Origin: Coriobacteriia bacterium
GTDB taxonomy: Bacteria > Actinomycetota > Coriobacteriia > Anaerosomatales > JAUVQN01
Direction: 5' to 3'
Length of the DNA: 7,347 bases
NCBI GenBank assembly: GCA_030598125.1
Contig: JAUVQN010000072.1
Coordinates: 1-7,347, forward strand
Position numbers and translations under genes: made by a program. Shown here one piece after another: positions 1-7,116 of the stretch. The notes under the pieces were generated by a model. That model was not told the DNA's origin and did no database searches. It was given only the letters and a program-made list of their open reading frames with translations. Every line of letters begins with the position of its first letter. The stretch's first letter is position 1.

Positions 1-1
1 C

Positions 2-100
2 GTCAACCCGCACGACATCATGTACTGTGTTCCCGGCCAGGACAGGGATTCGAGACGGCTGGATCTGGAGTGTCTCGTCGGGCGTCGTCTGCGGATCTGA
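2..100 (+). CDS. Possible C-terminal fragment of an unidentified protein
   Basis: I do not recognise this gene. Reading from base 2, the frame is open for 32 codons and stops at a TGA at 98-100. About three quarters of its third codon positions are G or C, like the real genes of the window. The other frames across this stretch are also open but have poorer third-position bias. The peptide begins VNPHDIMYCVPGQD and ends in an arginine-rich stretch before the stop. It shows no motif I can assign. If the tRNA-Lys remnant just downstream is an attachment site, this would be the last gene of the integrated element. It could equally be chance. Confidence 0.25.
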   Translation, partial: VNPHDIMYCVPGQDRDSRRLDLECLVGRRLRI

Positions 101-161
101 CGGTAGACATACGGTACAACGGCACCGAGGTCCATGGGCCTGACCATACGTTTGCCTCAGC

Positions 162-206
162 CTCTTAATCCCAAGGTCGGGGGTTCGATTCCCTCACGAC
201 CCACCA
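162..206 (+). pseudogene. 3' half of tRNA-Lys(CTT), probable attachment-site remnant
   Basis: The segment matches the 3' portion of a tRNA. It has a seven-base anticodon loop at 162-168 with anticodon CTT at 164-166, and the 3' side of the anticodon stem at 169-173. The variable loop AGGTC follows at 174-178. The T arm has stem GGGGG at 179-183, loop TTCGATT at 184-190 and stem CCCTC at 191-195. The acceptor strand ACGACCC lies at 196-202, the discriminator A at 203 and an encoded CCA at 204-206. The 5' half is missing: no GGGTCGT acceptor strand or D-arm precedes it, and the five bases before the loop do not pair with TCCCA. The tRNA therefore cannot fold. Integrases commonly target tRNA 3' halves and leave such a duplicate at the far end of the element. 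A decayed tRNA copy is the alternative. Confidence 0.75.
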
Positions 207-218
207 TCGCCACAGTAG

Positions 219-247
219 AGGCCGGGGCCTGGTGCCCCGGCCTTTTT
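219..247 (+). terminator. Rho-independent terminator after the tRNA-Lys remnant
   Basis: A perfect nine-base-pair stem (GGCCGGGGC at 220-228 against GCCCCGGCC at 234-242) closes a five-base loop and is followed directly by five T residues at 243-247. A219 can pair with T243 to extend it. This is a textbook intrinsic terminator on the + strand. It was presumably the native terminator of the tRNA-Lys transcript. It insulates the tRNA-Leu/tig unit from anything transcribed from the left. Confidence 0.9.
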
Positions 248-255
248 GGTATATT
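247..255 (+). promoter_or_regulatory. Extended -10 promoter element for tRNA-Leu (and possibly tig)
   Basis: The sequence TGGTATATT fits an extended -10 element (TG-N-TATATT) and overlaps the last T of the upstream terminator. No good -35 hexamer lies 16-18 bases upstream, where the terminator stem sits; the TG extension can compensate for that. Transcription would start near 262, giving a 5' leader of about 19 bases that RNase P would remove from the tRNA. It is the only AT-rich promoter-like motif before tig. Confidence 0.45.
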
Positions 256-280
256 CAGAAGCCGGTCTCATCCGCGACGT

Positions 281-365
281 GCGGGCGTGGCGGAACTGGC
301 AGACGCGCCAGGTTTAGGACCTGGTGAGGCGACTCGTGGAGGTTCGAATCCTCTCGCCCGCACCA
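281..365 (+). tRNA. tRNA-Leu, anticodon TAG
   Basis: This is a complete class II tRNA. The acceptor strand GCGGGCG at 281-287 pairs with CGCCCGC ending at 361, followed by discriminator A362 and an encoded CCA at 363-365. The anticodon stem CCAGG/CCTGG closes the loop TTTAGGA, with TAG at 315-317, which reads CUN leucine codons. The long variable arm is typical of tRNA-Leu, and the T loop is TTCGAAT. It lies 59 bases before the tig start codon, with no terminator between, so the precursor may be processed from a tRNA-tig transcript. Confidence 0.95.
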
Positions 366-415
366 AACGCGCCGACGCGCGACCGAGCGATGCACACGTG
401 GACGACGATGTGAGT

Positions 416-420
416 GGAGG
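416..420 (+). promoter_or_regulatory. Shine-Dalgarno site that fixes the tig TTG start
   Basis: GGAGG at 416-420 lies four bases before TTG at 425. The alternative GTG at 410 has no comparable site upstream. The TTG start also puts the GFRKG motif at residues 43-47, matching the E. coli trigger factor numbering. Confidence 0.7.
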
Positions 421-424
421 ACTC

Positions 425-1792
425 TTGGAGATTGCCGTCGAGCGGCTCGATTCGAGCAACGTGAAGATCACCGTGACGGTCCCCGCCGATGTGGTGGACA
501 AGACCGTCGCGAAGACCTACAAGCGGATCGCGAACGAGGTCAAGATCCCGGGCTTCCGCAAGGGTCACGCGCCGCCCCGCGTCGTGGACAACCTCGTCGG
601 CCGCGAGCGCGTGATGGTCGAGGTGCAGGAGGTGCTCGTCAACGAGTCCTACGCCCCGGCACTCGACGCGGAGGAACTCCGCCCGATCGACGAGCCCGAC
701 ATGGGCGAACTCGATCTTCCTGAGGATGGGGAGTCCTACACGTACGTCGCCGAGGTCGCAGTGCGGCCGGATCTGGAGCTCTCCGTCTACGAAGGCCTCG
801 AGGTCACCGTCCCGCCGTCGGTCGTGACGGAAGAGGATGTGGACGAGGAAGTGGGCCGCCTCCGCGACCGGCTCGCCACGCTCGAGGAGGTCGACCGCAG
901 CATCGAGGCGGGCGACTTCGGCGTCCTGAGTTTCGAAGGACGCGTCGACGGCGAGGAGTTCGAGGGCGGTACCGTCGAGGACTACCTCTACGAGTTCGGC
1001 AACGGCAGGATGCCCGACGAGTTCGAGGAGCAGCTGCTGGGGGCCCATGCGGACGAGGAGCGCAAGGTCGTGTTCGTCATACGTGAGGGGACGGCCAACC
1101 ACGAATACGTCGGCAAGGAAGCGACGTTCGACGTGAAGGTGTCCGAGGTCAAACGAAAGGTCCTTCCCGAGGTGGACGACGAGTTCGCGCTCTCCGCGGG
1201 CGGGTACGACTCCGTCGACGACATGCGGGCGCAGCTTCGCGAGCAGTCCGAGCAGCGCAAGTCCGGCGAGCACATGCGCCGGGTCGAGGTCGAGGCGCGC
1301 CGCGCGCTCCTCGCCAACCTCGAGGAGGACGTGCCGGAGGCCATGGTCTCCCGGCGGACGGGCGAGATGGTCCGCGACTTCTTCAACCGTCTCGAGTCCC
1401 AGGGCATGACTCCGGAGCAGTACTCGCGGCAGACCGGCGACGACCTCGAGGCGCTCACCAAGGAGATCGAGGTGATGGCGCGCGAGAGCGTGGCCACTGA
1501 CCTGGCACTCGAGTCGCTCTTCAGAGCTCAGGGGTACGAGCTCACCGACGAGGACGTCGACGGGGAGATGCAGGAGATGATGGGCGCCGAAGGCGACGTC
1601 GAGCAGATGAGGAAGCAGTTCGAAGAGGCCGGCCTGCTCGATGTCGTGCGGGAGCAGGCGATGCACCGCAAAGCCACGATGTGGCTGCTCGAGAACGTCA
1701 CCGTGGTCGAGCGCGAGGAGACCGAGGACGAAGAGACGGCGGATCCCGGCGATCCCGCCGGCGCGGACGCCGAGGCGTCCGGAGAGGAGTAG
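425..1792 (+). CDS. tig: Trigger factor, ribosome-associated chaperone and prolyl isomerase
   Basis: The product (455 residues from a TTG start) is trigger factor, the chaperone that docks on ribosomal protein L23 at the exit tunnel and shields nascent chains. The N-terminal ribosome-binding domain carries the signature GFRKG at 43-47 followed by HAPPRVV. An FKBP-type peptidyl-prolyl isomerase domain spans roughly 158-245, and the helical substrate-cradling C-terminal domain fills about 250-425. The last 29 residues form a very acidic tail ending in GEE, beyond the usual fold. The open frame continues upstream through the tRNAs to 134, but that part is not coding. The TAG stop is two bases before the clpP ATG, so the two are probably translationally coupled. 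The identification is firm; the start could alternatively be the GTG at 410. Confidence 0.95.
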   Translation: MEIAVERLDSSNVKITVTVPADVVDKTVAKTYKRIANEVKIPGFRKGHAPPRVVDNLVGRERVMVEVQEVLVNESYAPALDAEELRPIDEPDMGELDLPEDGESYTYVAEVAVRPDLELSVYEGLEVTVPPSVVTEEDVDEEVGRLRDRLATLEEVDRSIEAGDFGVLSFEGRVDGEEFEGGTVEDYLYEFGNGRMPDEFEEQLLGAHADEERKVVFVIREGTANHEYVGKEATFDVKVSEVKRKVLPEVDDEFALSAGGYDSVDDMRAQLREQSEQRKSGEHMRRVEVEARRALLANLEEDVPEAMVSRRTGEMVRDFFNRLESQGMTPEQYSRQTGDDLEALTKEIEVMARESVATDLALESLFRAQGYELTDEDVDGEMQEMMGAEGDVEQMRKQFEEAGLLDVVREQAMHRKATMWLLENVTVVEREETEDEETADPGDPAGADAEASGEE

Positions 1793-1794
1793 GC

Positions 1795-2469
1795 ATGGCT
1801 ACCGACCCCACCGGCCTCGTCCCGATCGTCGTCGAGCAGACGCCCCGCGGCGAGCGCTCCTTCGACATCTTCTCCAGGCTCCTGAACGACCGCATCGTCT
1901 TCCTCGGCGAGGAGATCAACGAGCCCATAGCGAACCTCGTGATCGCGCAGCTACTGCACCTGGAGAGCGAGGATCCCGAAAAGGACATCAATCTCTACAT
2001 CAACTCACCGGGCGGCATCGTCACGGCGGGATTCGCGGTCTACGACACGATGCAGTACATCCGGTCCGACGTGAACACCATCTGCATCGGCCAGTGCGCG
2101 TCGATGGCCGCGGTGTTGCTGGCGGCAGGCGAGCCGGGCAAGCGGTTCGCGCTGCCGAACAGCCGGATCCTCATCCACCAGCCGCTGGGCGGCGTCCAGG
2201 GCCAGGTGACCGACATCGAGATCGGGGCAAAGGAGATGCTGAGGACCCGCAGGCAGCTCGACGAGATCCTCGCGAAGCACACGGGGCAGCCGGTCGAGAC
2301 TATCCATGACGACACCGACCGTGACAACATAATGATGGCGGAAGAGGCCAAGGAGTACGGGCTCGTCGATCGCGTGATCGAGAGCAGCGGGGCGGCAGTC
2401 GATGGCGGAAGCGAGTCGGCGGAGCCCACCGGGACGTCCGGTGACTCTGAGGAGCCCGGCGAGGCGTAG
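1795..2469 (+). CDS. clpP: ATP-dependent Clp protease proteolytic subunit ClpP
   Basis: ClpP (224 residues) forms the tetradecameric serine peptidase chamber that degrades proteins unfolded by ClpX or ClpC. The catalytic triad is intact: Ser103 in GQCASMAA, His128 in ILIHQP and Asp177 in DTDRD. All three are offset by six from the mature E. coli residues 97, 122 and 171. A short propeptide (MATDPTG) precedes the usual mature start LVPIVVEQ. The oligomer-forming handle region and the YGLVD motif are present. The core ends near residue 197, and a low-complexity acidic Gly/Ser-rich tail of about 27 residues follows, which most ClpPs lack. The ribosome-binding site GGAGAGGAG overlaps the end of tig. 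Only one clpP lies before clpX here, unlike the tandem clpP1-clpP2 of many actinobacteria; a second copy elsewhere cannot be excluded. Confidence 0.96.
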   Translation: MATDPTGLVPIVVEQTPRGERSFDIFSRLLNDRIVFLGEEINEPIANLVIAQLLHLESEDPEKDINLYINSPGGIVTAGFAVYDTMQYIRSDVNTICIGQCASMAAVLLAAGEPGKRFALPNSRILIHQPLGGVQGQVTDIEIGAKEMLRTRRQLDEILAKHTGQPVETIHDDTDRDNIMMAEEAKEYGLVDRVIESSGAAVDGGSESAEPTGTSGDSEEPGEA

Positions 2470-2501
2470 CGACCACCGAGCGGGGGCGCGAGAGGTGTCC
2501 G

Positions 2502-3761
<1,260 letters not shown>

Positions 3762-3808
3762 TCCGCCCTCGCCCCGGTCCGCGCCGCCGAGTCACCTCGC
3801 AGACAACG

Positions 3809-3845
3809 CGAAGAGCGCGGCCCTACGTGAAGGCTGCGCCCTTCG
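3809..3845. terminator. Strong hairpin between convergent clpX and Cys-rich gene
   Basis: Arms at 3809-3822 and 3832-3845 pair over 14 positions, with one A-C mismatch and one G-T wobble, around a nine-base loop. No T-run follows on either strand, so this is not a canonical intrinsic terminator. Its place between two convergent genes suggests a bidirectional terminator or an mRNA 3' end stabiliser. Confidence 0.5.
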
Positions 3846-3852
3846 TCTCGTG

Positions 3853-3868
3853 GCTGAGTCGCCTCAGC
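3853..3868. repeat. Small inverted repeat GCTGAG-N4-CTCAGC
   Basis: A perfect six-base inverted repeat around TCGC lies 13 bases beyond the stop codon of the minus-strand Cys-rich gene. It could add to 3' end formation of that transcript. There is no T-run, and the stem is short enough to be coincidental. Confidence 0.3.
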
Positions 3869-3881
3869 GGATCCAGTGCGT

Positions 3882-4109
3882 CTAGCTCGCCTGCGATACG
3901 GCGATCACGTCCTGTGCGCGATCCACCTGGTTGGGGAAGAGGTCTGACGGCACCGACTCGCGGCCGAGCGCCGTGAAGACCTGGTAGCGCGCGCACGAGA
4001 AACAATCATCACGGCAATAGCGGTCCCTGAAGATGTGCGCCATGCTCGGCATGTTCTCCATCTTGTCGTTGAAGAACGGACACCCGGCCAAGCACTCACA
4101 GTCTGTCAT
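3882..4109 (-). CDS. Small cysteine-rich protein of unknown function (75 aa)
   Basis: The product is a 75-residue soluble protein with six cysteines, at positions 4, 6, 10, 32, 36 and 39. They are arranged as CxC-x3-CPFF near the start and YC-x3-C-x2-CARY in the middle. The second half has no cysteine and contains TALGRE and DLFPNQVDRA. There is no signal peptide or membrane segment. I recall similar small proteins and domains (CPFFN...YC...CARY) from anaerobic bacteria, but cannot name a family. The clustered cysteines suggest an iron-sulfur or zinc site. The ATG at 4107-4109 (minus strand) was chosen over upstream starts because the peptide before it looks non-coding and a purine-rich GGAGAGGGG precedes it. 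It is monocistronic, convergent with clpX and divergent from valS. Confidence 0.8.
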   Translation of the reverse strand: MTDCECLAGCPFFNDKMENMPSMAHIFRDRYCRDDCFSCARYQVFTALGRESVPSDLFPNQVDRAQDVIAVSQAS

Positions 4110-4281
4110 CGTTCTCAGCCCCTCTCCCTTCTCCGCCCCCGGGATCGTGCTCGCTCTGGTCACTGTATGTATCGAGCAGGCGGGAGCTTGCCTTGAGAGC
4201 GATTTCACGAACCTGCCGACGAGCGTGTGCTCGGGGTGGATGAACGGTGTCTGGGAAATACGCCTGGGGGCACTATCCGCA

Positions 4282-4310
4282 CGTGGCGGTGCCTCCCCGG
4301 CACCCCCACG
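4282..4310. repeat. Imperfect hairpin, 11 base pairs with a single C/C internal loop
   Basis: CGTGG (4282-4286) pairs with CCACG (4306-4310), and GGTGCC (4288-4293) pairs with GGCACC (4299-4304). One opposed C lies on each side, and the loop is TCCCC. No T-run follows on either strand. It lies upstream of the predicted valS promoter, so it is not part of the short valS leader. It would be transcribed only from a promoter further left or from the other strand. Confidence 0.5.
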
Positions 4311-4333
4311 GCTGCTTCGGCGACTCGAACCGT

Positions 4334-4349
4334 CGTGACCTGCGTCACA
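4334..4349. promoter_or_regulatory. CRP/FNR-like palindrome, candidate operator
   Basis: The site CGTGACCTGCGTCACA matches the CRP consensus TGTGA-N6-TCACA at nine of ten specified positions, and its inner arms GTGAC/GTCAC are perfect. Its centre lies about 70 bases upstream of the predicted valS start site, a spacing at which CRP-family proteins can activate. It could also serve the divergent Cys-rich gene. No regulator gene is in the window, so the binding protein is unknown. Confidence 0.35.
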
Positions 4350-4375
4350 CGCCGGGCCGGGCTCCCGCGCTCCTG

Positions 4376-4404
4376 TTGTGGCGGACAGGGGCCTGCCATA
4401 GAAT
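4376..4404 (+). promoter_or_regulatory. Sigma70-type promoter of valS
   Basis: The -35 hexamer TTGTGG at 4376-4381 and the -10 hexamer TAGAAT at 4399-4404 (five of six matches to TATAAT) are separated by exactly 17 bases. Transcription would begin near 4411, giving an untranslated leader of about 35 bases. That is too short for a T-box or other large riboswitch. Confidence 0.65.
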
Positions 4405-4445
4405 CGGGAACGTCACGCACACGACCTGGGAGGACGGGTACGGGC

Positions 4446-7091
4446 ATGCAGGAGATGCCGAAGGCGTACGATCCCGGGGCCGTGGAGGGTCCGATCCTCG
4501 AGTCCTGGCTCGCCGGCGGCTGGTTCGGCCAGGCCATCGTGAAAGGGGAGAAGCCGTTCACGATCGTCATCCCGCCTCCGAACGTGACCGGCTCGCTCCA
4601 CATGGGCCATGCGCTCAACAACACGATCCAGGACGTGCTCATCCGGCAGATGCGGATGACCGGACGGCCTACCCGCTGGGTGCTCGGTACGGACCACGCG
4701 GGCATCGCGACGCAGAACAAGGTCGAGCAGAAGCTCGCGGCGGAGGGCCTGTCCCGCCACGACGTCGGCCGGGAGCGCTTCGTGGAGTTGTGCTGGGAGT
4801 GGCGCGACGAGCACGGCTCGCAGATCGTCAACCAGCTCGAGCTCATGGGCTGCTCGTGCGACTACGACGACGAGCACTTCACCATGGACCCGGCGTACCA
4901 GCGTGCCGTCCGCAAGGTCTTCGTCCGCTGGTTCGAAGAGGGCCTCATCTACCGGGGACACAGGATCATCAACTGGTGCCCGCGGTGCGCGACGGCGCTC
5001 TCCGACATCGAGGTCGAGCACGAGGACCTCGATGGGCACCTCTGGCACATCCGCTATCCCCTGAAGCAGTCGGTGGACGGCCTCGAGCACCTGGTGGTCG
5101 CGACGACGAGACCGGAGACGATGCTCGGTGACACTGCGGTGGCGGTGCATCCCGAGGACGAGCGCTACGCGCAGGTCGTGGGCGCGACCGTGGTGCTCCC
5201 GCTGCTCGGACGGGAGATCCCCGTCGTGGCGGACGAGTTCGTCGACCGCGAGTTCGGCACTGGCGCGCTGAAGGTGACGCCGGCGCACGACCCGAACGAC
5301 TTCGAGATCGGCGAGCGGCAGGGACTCCCATCGGTGAACGTGTTCGACGCGGACGCGACGGTGAGCGCGGAGGGCGGCCCCTACGAGGGGCTCGATCGCT
5401 ACGAGGCGCGCACGCGGGTGGTGGCCGACCTGGAGACGCAGGACCTGCTCGTGCGCGTGGACGATCATCCGCACTCCGTGGGGCACTGCTACCGCTGCCA
5501 CACGACCATCGAGCCGTGGCTCTCCGAGCAGTGGTTCGTGGATATGAAGCCGCTGGCCGAGCCAGCCATCGATTGCGTACGGGACGACCGCGTCGTCTTC
5601 CACCCCAAGCGCTGGGAGAACGTCTACTTCCACTGGATGGAGTCGATCCGTGACTGGTGCGTCTCGAGGCAGCTCTGGTGGGGGCACCAGATCCCCGTCT
5701 TCTACTGCGAGGCGTGCGACCAGATGGTCGTCTCGGAAGTGGACGTCGAGGAGTGCCCTCATTGCGGCGGGGGAGTGCGTCAGGACGAGGATGTGCTGGA
5801 CACGTGGTTCTCTTCCGCACTCTGGCCGTTCGCGACGCTCGGCTGGCCGGACGAGACGCCCGAGCTGGCGTACTTCTACCCCACGAGCGTGCTGTCGACG
5901 GCGCGGGACATCCTGTTCCTGTGGGTAGCGCGCATGATCATGTGCGGCCTGCACTTCGCGGGTGACATCCCGTACGAGGACGTCATCATCCACCCCACCG
6001 TGTTCAACGCCGAGGGCAAGAGGATGTCGAAGTCGCTCGGCACCGGTGTGGACCCGCTCGACCTCATCGACCACTACGGGGCGGACGCCATGCGCTTCGG
6101 GCTGATGCTCCAGACGACCGGGACGCAGGACATCAGGTTCGCGGAGGAGAAGCTGGCCTCTTCGCGCAACTTCGCCAACAAGATGTGGAACGCGAGCCGG
6201 TTCGTGCTCATGAACGTGGACGACGAGTACGTCCCGGGACCGCCCGAGGTGCGGACCGTCGCCGACGCCTGGATCCTCTCGCGGCTCTCGGAGCTCTCGG
6301 CGGTCGTGGACGAGGGGCTCGCCACGTATCAGTTCGGCGAGGTCTCCCGTGCGCTCTACGAGTTCTTCTGGAGCGAGTTCTGCGACTGGTATCTCGAGCT
6401 AGCCAAGGGAAGGCTGGCCGAGGGTGGCGACGCACGTCTGGCGGTCCAGAGGAACCTGGTCTTCGTGCTCGATCGCGCGCTCAGGCTGCTCCACCCGATG
6501 ATGCCGTTCATCACGGAGGACATCTGGCGCAGGCTCCCTCTGCCCGAAGCGGACCGCGCCGAGTCGCTCATGATCGCCGATTGGCCCACCCGGCTCGAGA
6601 AGTGGCGCGACGAGGGCGCGGAGACGTCCATGCAGATCCTGCGGGAGGTCATCACGTCCGTGCGGTCGGTGCGTGCGCGCTTCGAGGTGCCTCGTAAGGC
6701 GCCGGTCGCGCTCGTGGTGAAGGCGGGCGGCTCCGACGCGATGCTGCTCGAAGCGGAACGGAGCTACCTCGAGGAGCTCGCCGGCGTCGAAGAACTGGCC
6801 GTGGATCCTGGCGCCGTGAAGCCGGCGCACGCGGCAGTGGACGTCATCAAGGGCATGGAGCTCTTCATCCCGCTCGAAGGCCTCGTGGACATCGAGGCGG
6901 AGTGCGCTCGAGTGGGCAAGGAGCTGGCGAAGATCGAGGCCGATCTCGCACGCGTGGCCGGCAAGCTCGCGAACGAGGGGTTCGTCTCGAAGGCGGCACC
7001 TGAGATCGTCGAGAAGGAGCGGGCCAAGCAGGAGGATCTGTCGGAGACTGCCGGGAAGCTCCGCGAGCAGCTCGCCGAGCTCGAGGGCTGA
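4446..7091 (+). CDS. valS: Valyl-tRNA synthetase
   Basis: ValRS (881 residues, a normal length) is the cytoplasmic class I enzyme that charges tRNA-Val. The Rossmann-fold HIGH motif is HMGH at 52-55, after PPPNVTGSL, and the KMSKS motif is RMSKS at 526-530. The CP1 editing domain, which hydrolyses mischarged Thr-tRNA, shows TTRPETMLGDTAVAVHP and GTGALKVTPAHDPNDFE. Four CxxC pairs (178/181, 348/351, 421/424, 437/440) point to structural zinc sites. The anticodon-binding helical domain follows. A Lys/Glu-rich coiled coil over roughly the last 65 residues is the tRNA-contacting arm of ValRS. The ATG at 4446 is preceded by GGGAGG with a rather long 12-base gap; the next ATG (4455) has AGGAG directly against it, so 4446 is preferred. 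Confidence 0.96.
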   Translation: MQEMPKAYDPGAVEGPILESWLAGGWFGQAIVKGEKPFTIVIPPPNVTGSLHMGHALNNTIQDVLIRQMRMTGRPTRWVLGTDHAGIATQNKVEQKLAAEGLSRHDVGRERFVELCWEWRDEHGSQIVNQLELMGCSCDYDDEHFTMDPAYQRAVRKVFVRWFEEGLIYRGHRIINWCPRCATALSDIEVEHEDLDGHLWHIRYPLKQSVDGLEHLVVATTRPETMLGDTAVAVHPEDERYAQVVGATVVLPLLGREIPVVADEFVDREFGTGALKVTPAHDPNDFEIGERQGLPSVNVFDADATVSAEGGPYEGLDRYEARTRVVADLETQDLLVRVDDHPHSVGHCYRCHTTIEPWLSEQWFVDMKPLAEPAIDCVRDDRVVFHPKRWENVYFHWMESIRDWCVSRQLWWGHQIPVFYCEACDQMVVSEVDVEECPHCGGGVRQDEDVLDTWFSSALWPFATLGWPDETPELAYFYPTSVLSTARDILFLWVARMIMCGLHFAGDIPYEDVIIHPTVFNAEGKRMSKSLGTGVDPLDLIDHYGADAMRFGLMLQTTGTQDIRFAEEKLASSRNFANKMWNASRFVLMNVDDEYVPGPPEVRTVADAWILSRLSELSAVVDEGLATYQFGEVSRALYEFFWSEFCDWYLELAKGRLAEGGDARLAVQRNLVFVLDRALRLLHPMMPFITEDIWRRLPLPEADRAESLMIADWPTRLEKWRDEGAETSMQILREVITSVRSVRARFEVPRKAPVALVVKAGGSDAMLLEAERSYLEELAGVEELAVDPGAVKPAHAAVDVIKGMELFIPLEGLVDIEAECARVGKELAKIEADLARVAGKLANEGFVSKAAPEIVEKERAKQEDLSETAGKLREQLAELEG

Positions 7092-7106
7092 GCGGATACC
7101 GAGACC

Positions 7107-7112
7107 AGGAGG
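7107..7112 (+). promoter_or_regulatory. Consensus ribosome-binding site of the MFS transporter gene
   Basis: AGGAGG at 7107-7112 is a perfect Shine-Dalgarno match four bases before the ATG at 7117. It lies in the 25-base gap after valS, and no terminator or promoter is visible there, which supports co-transcription with valS. Confidence 0.75.
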
Positions 7113-7116
7113 GCAC

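Larger units (their letters stand above)
4110..4375. other. Divergent intergenic region before the valS promoter
   Basis: I find no convincing gene here. The frames that cross it are rich in Arg, Pro and Thr and look like non-coding GC-rich DNA. It contains the hairpin and palindrome listed separately, plus a short CGAGC-N4-GCTCG inverted repeat at 4220-4233. No convincing promoter for the minus-strand Cys-rich gene is visible. The stretch around 4166-4173 is locally AT-richer, but no paired -35 fits. Confidence 0.6.

Noticed and set aside
1..206. Group I intron interrupting tRNA-Lys in the anticodon loop
   Set aside because: A split at the anticodon loop would fit, but I see no group I core elements in the 161 bases to the left, and the 5' exon is not in the window. 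It remains a weak alternative to an attachment site.
134..424. Upstream extension of the trigger factor reading frame to an ATG at 134
   Set aside because: The frame runs through the tRNA-Lys remnant, a terminator and an intact tRNA-Leu. Homology to trigger factor begins only at the TTG at 425.
314..1666. Long minus-strand open frame opposite tig
   Set aside because: It is a shadow of GC-rich coding sequence on the other strand. The peptide is Leu/Asp/Val/His/Arg-rich with no family resemblance, and tig is certain.
4110..4208. N-terminal extension of the Cys-rich protein to an ATG at 4208
   Set aside because: The added 33 residues do not resemble the compact Cys-rich module, and the ATG at 4109 has a purine-rich ribosome-binding region.
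4230..4445. T-box leader controlling valS
   Set aside because: There is no TGGNACCGCG antiterminator sequence on the + strand. The minus-strand GGCACCGCC lacks the required TGGN and faces the wrong gene. The inferred valS leader is only about 35 bases.
4227..4445. N-terminal extension of ValRS to 4227
   Set aside because: The extra 73 codons look non-coding (Thr/Arg/Gly/Pro-rich) and cross the palindrome and promoter. ValRS similarity starts at MQEMPKAYDP.
4413..6074. 553-residue minus-strand open frame opposite valS
   Set aside because: It lies antisense to the certain valS gene and has low-complexity Arg/His/Val/Leu composition typical of shadow frames.
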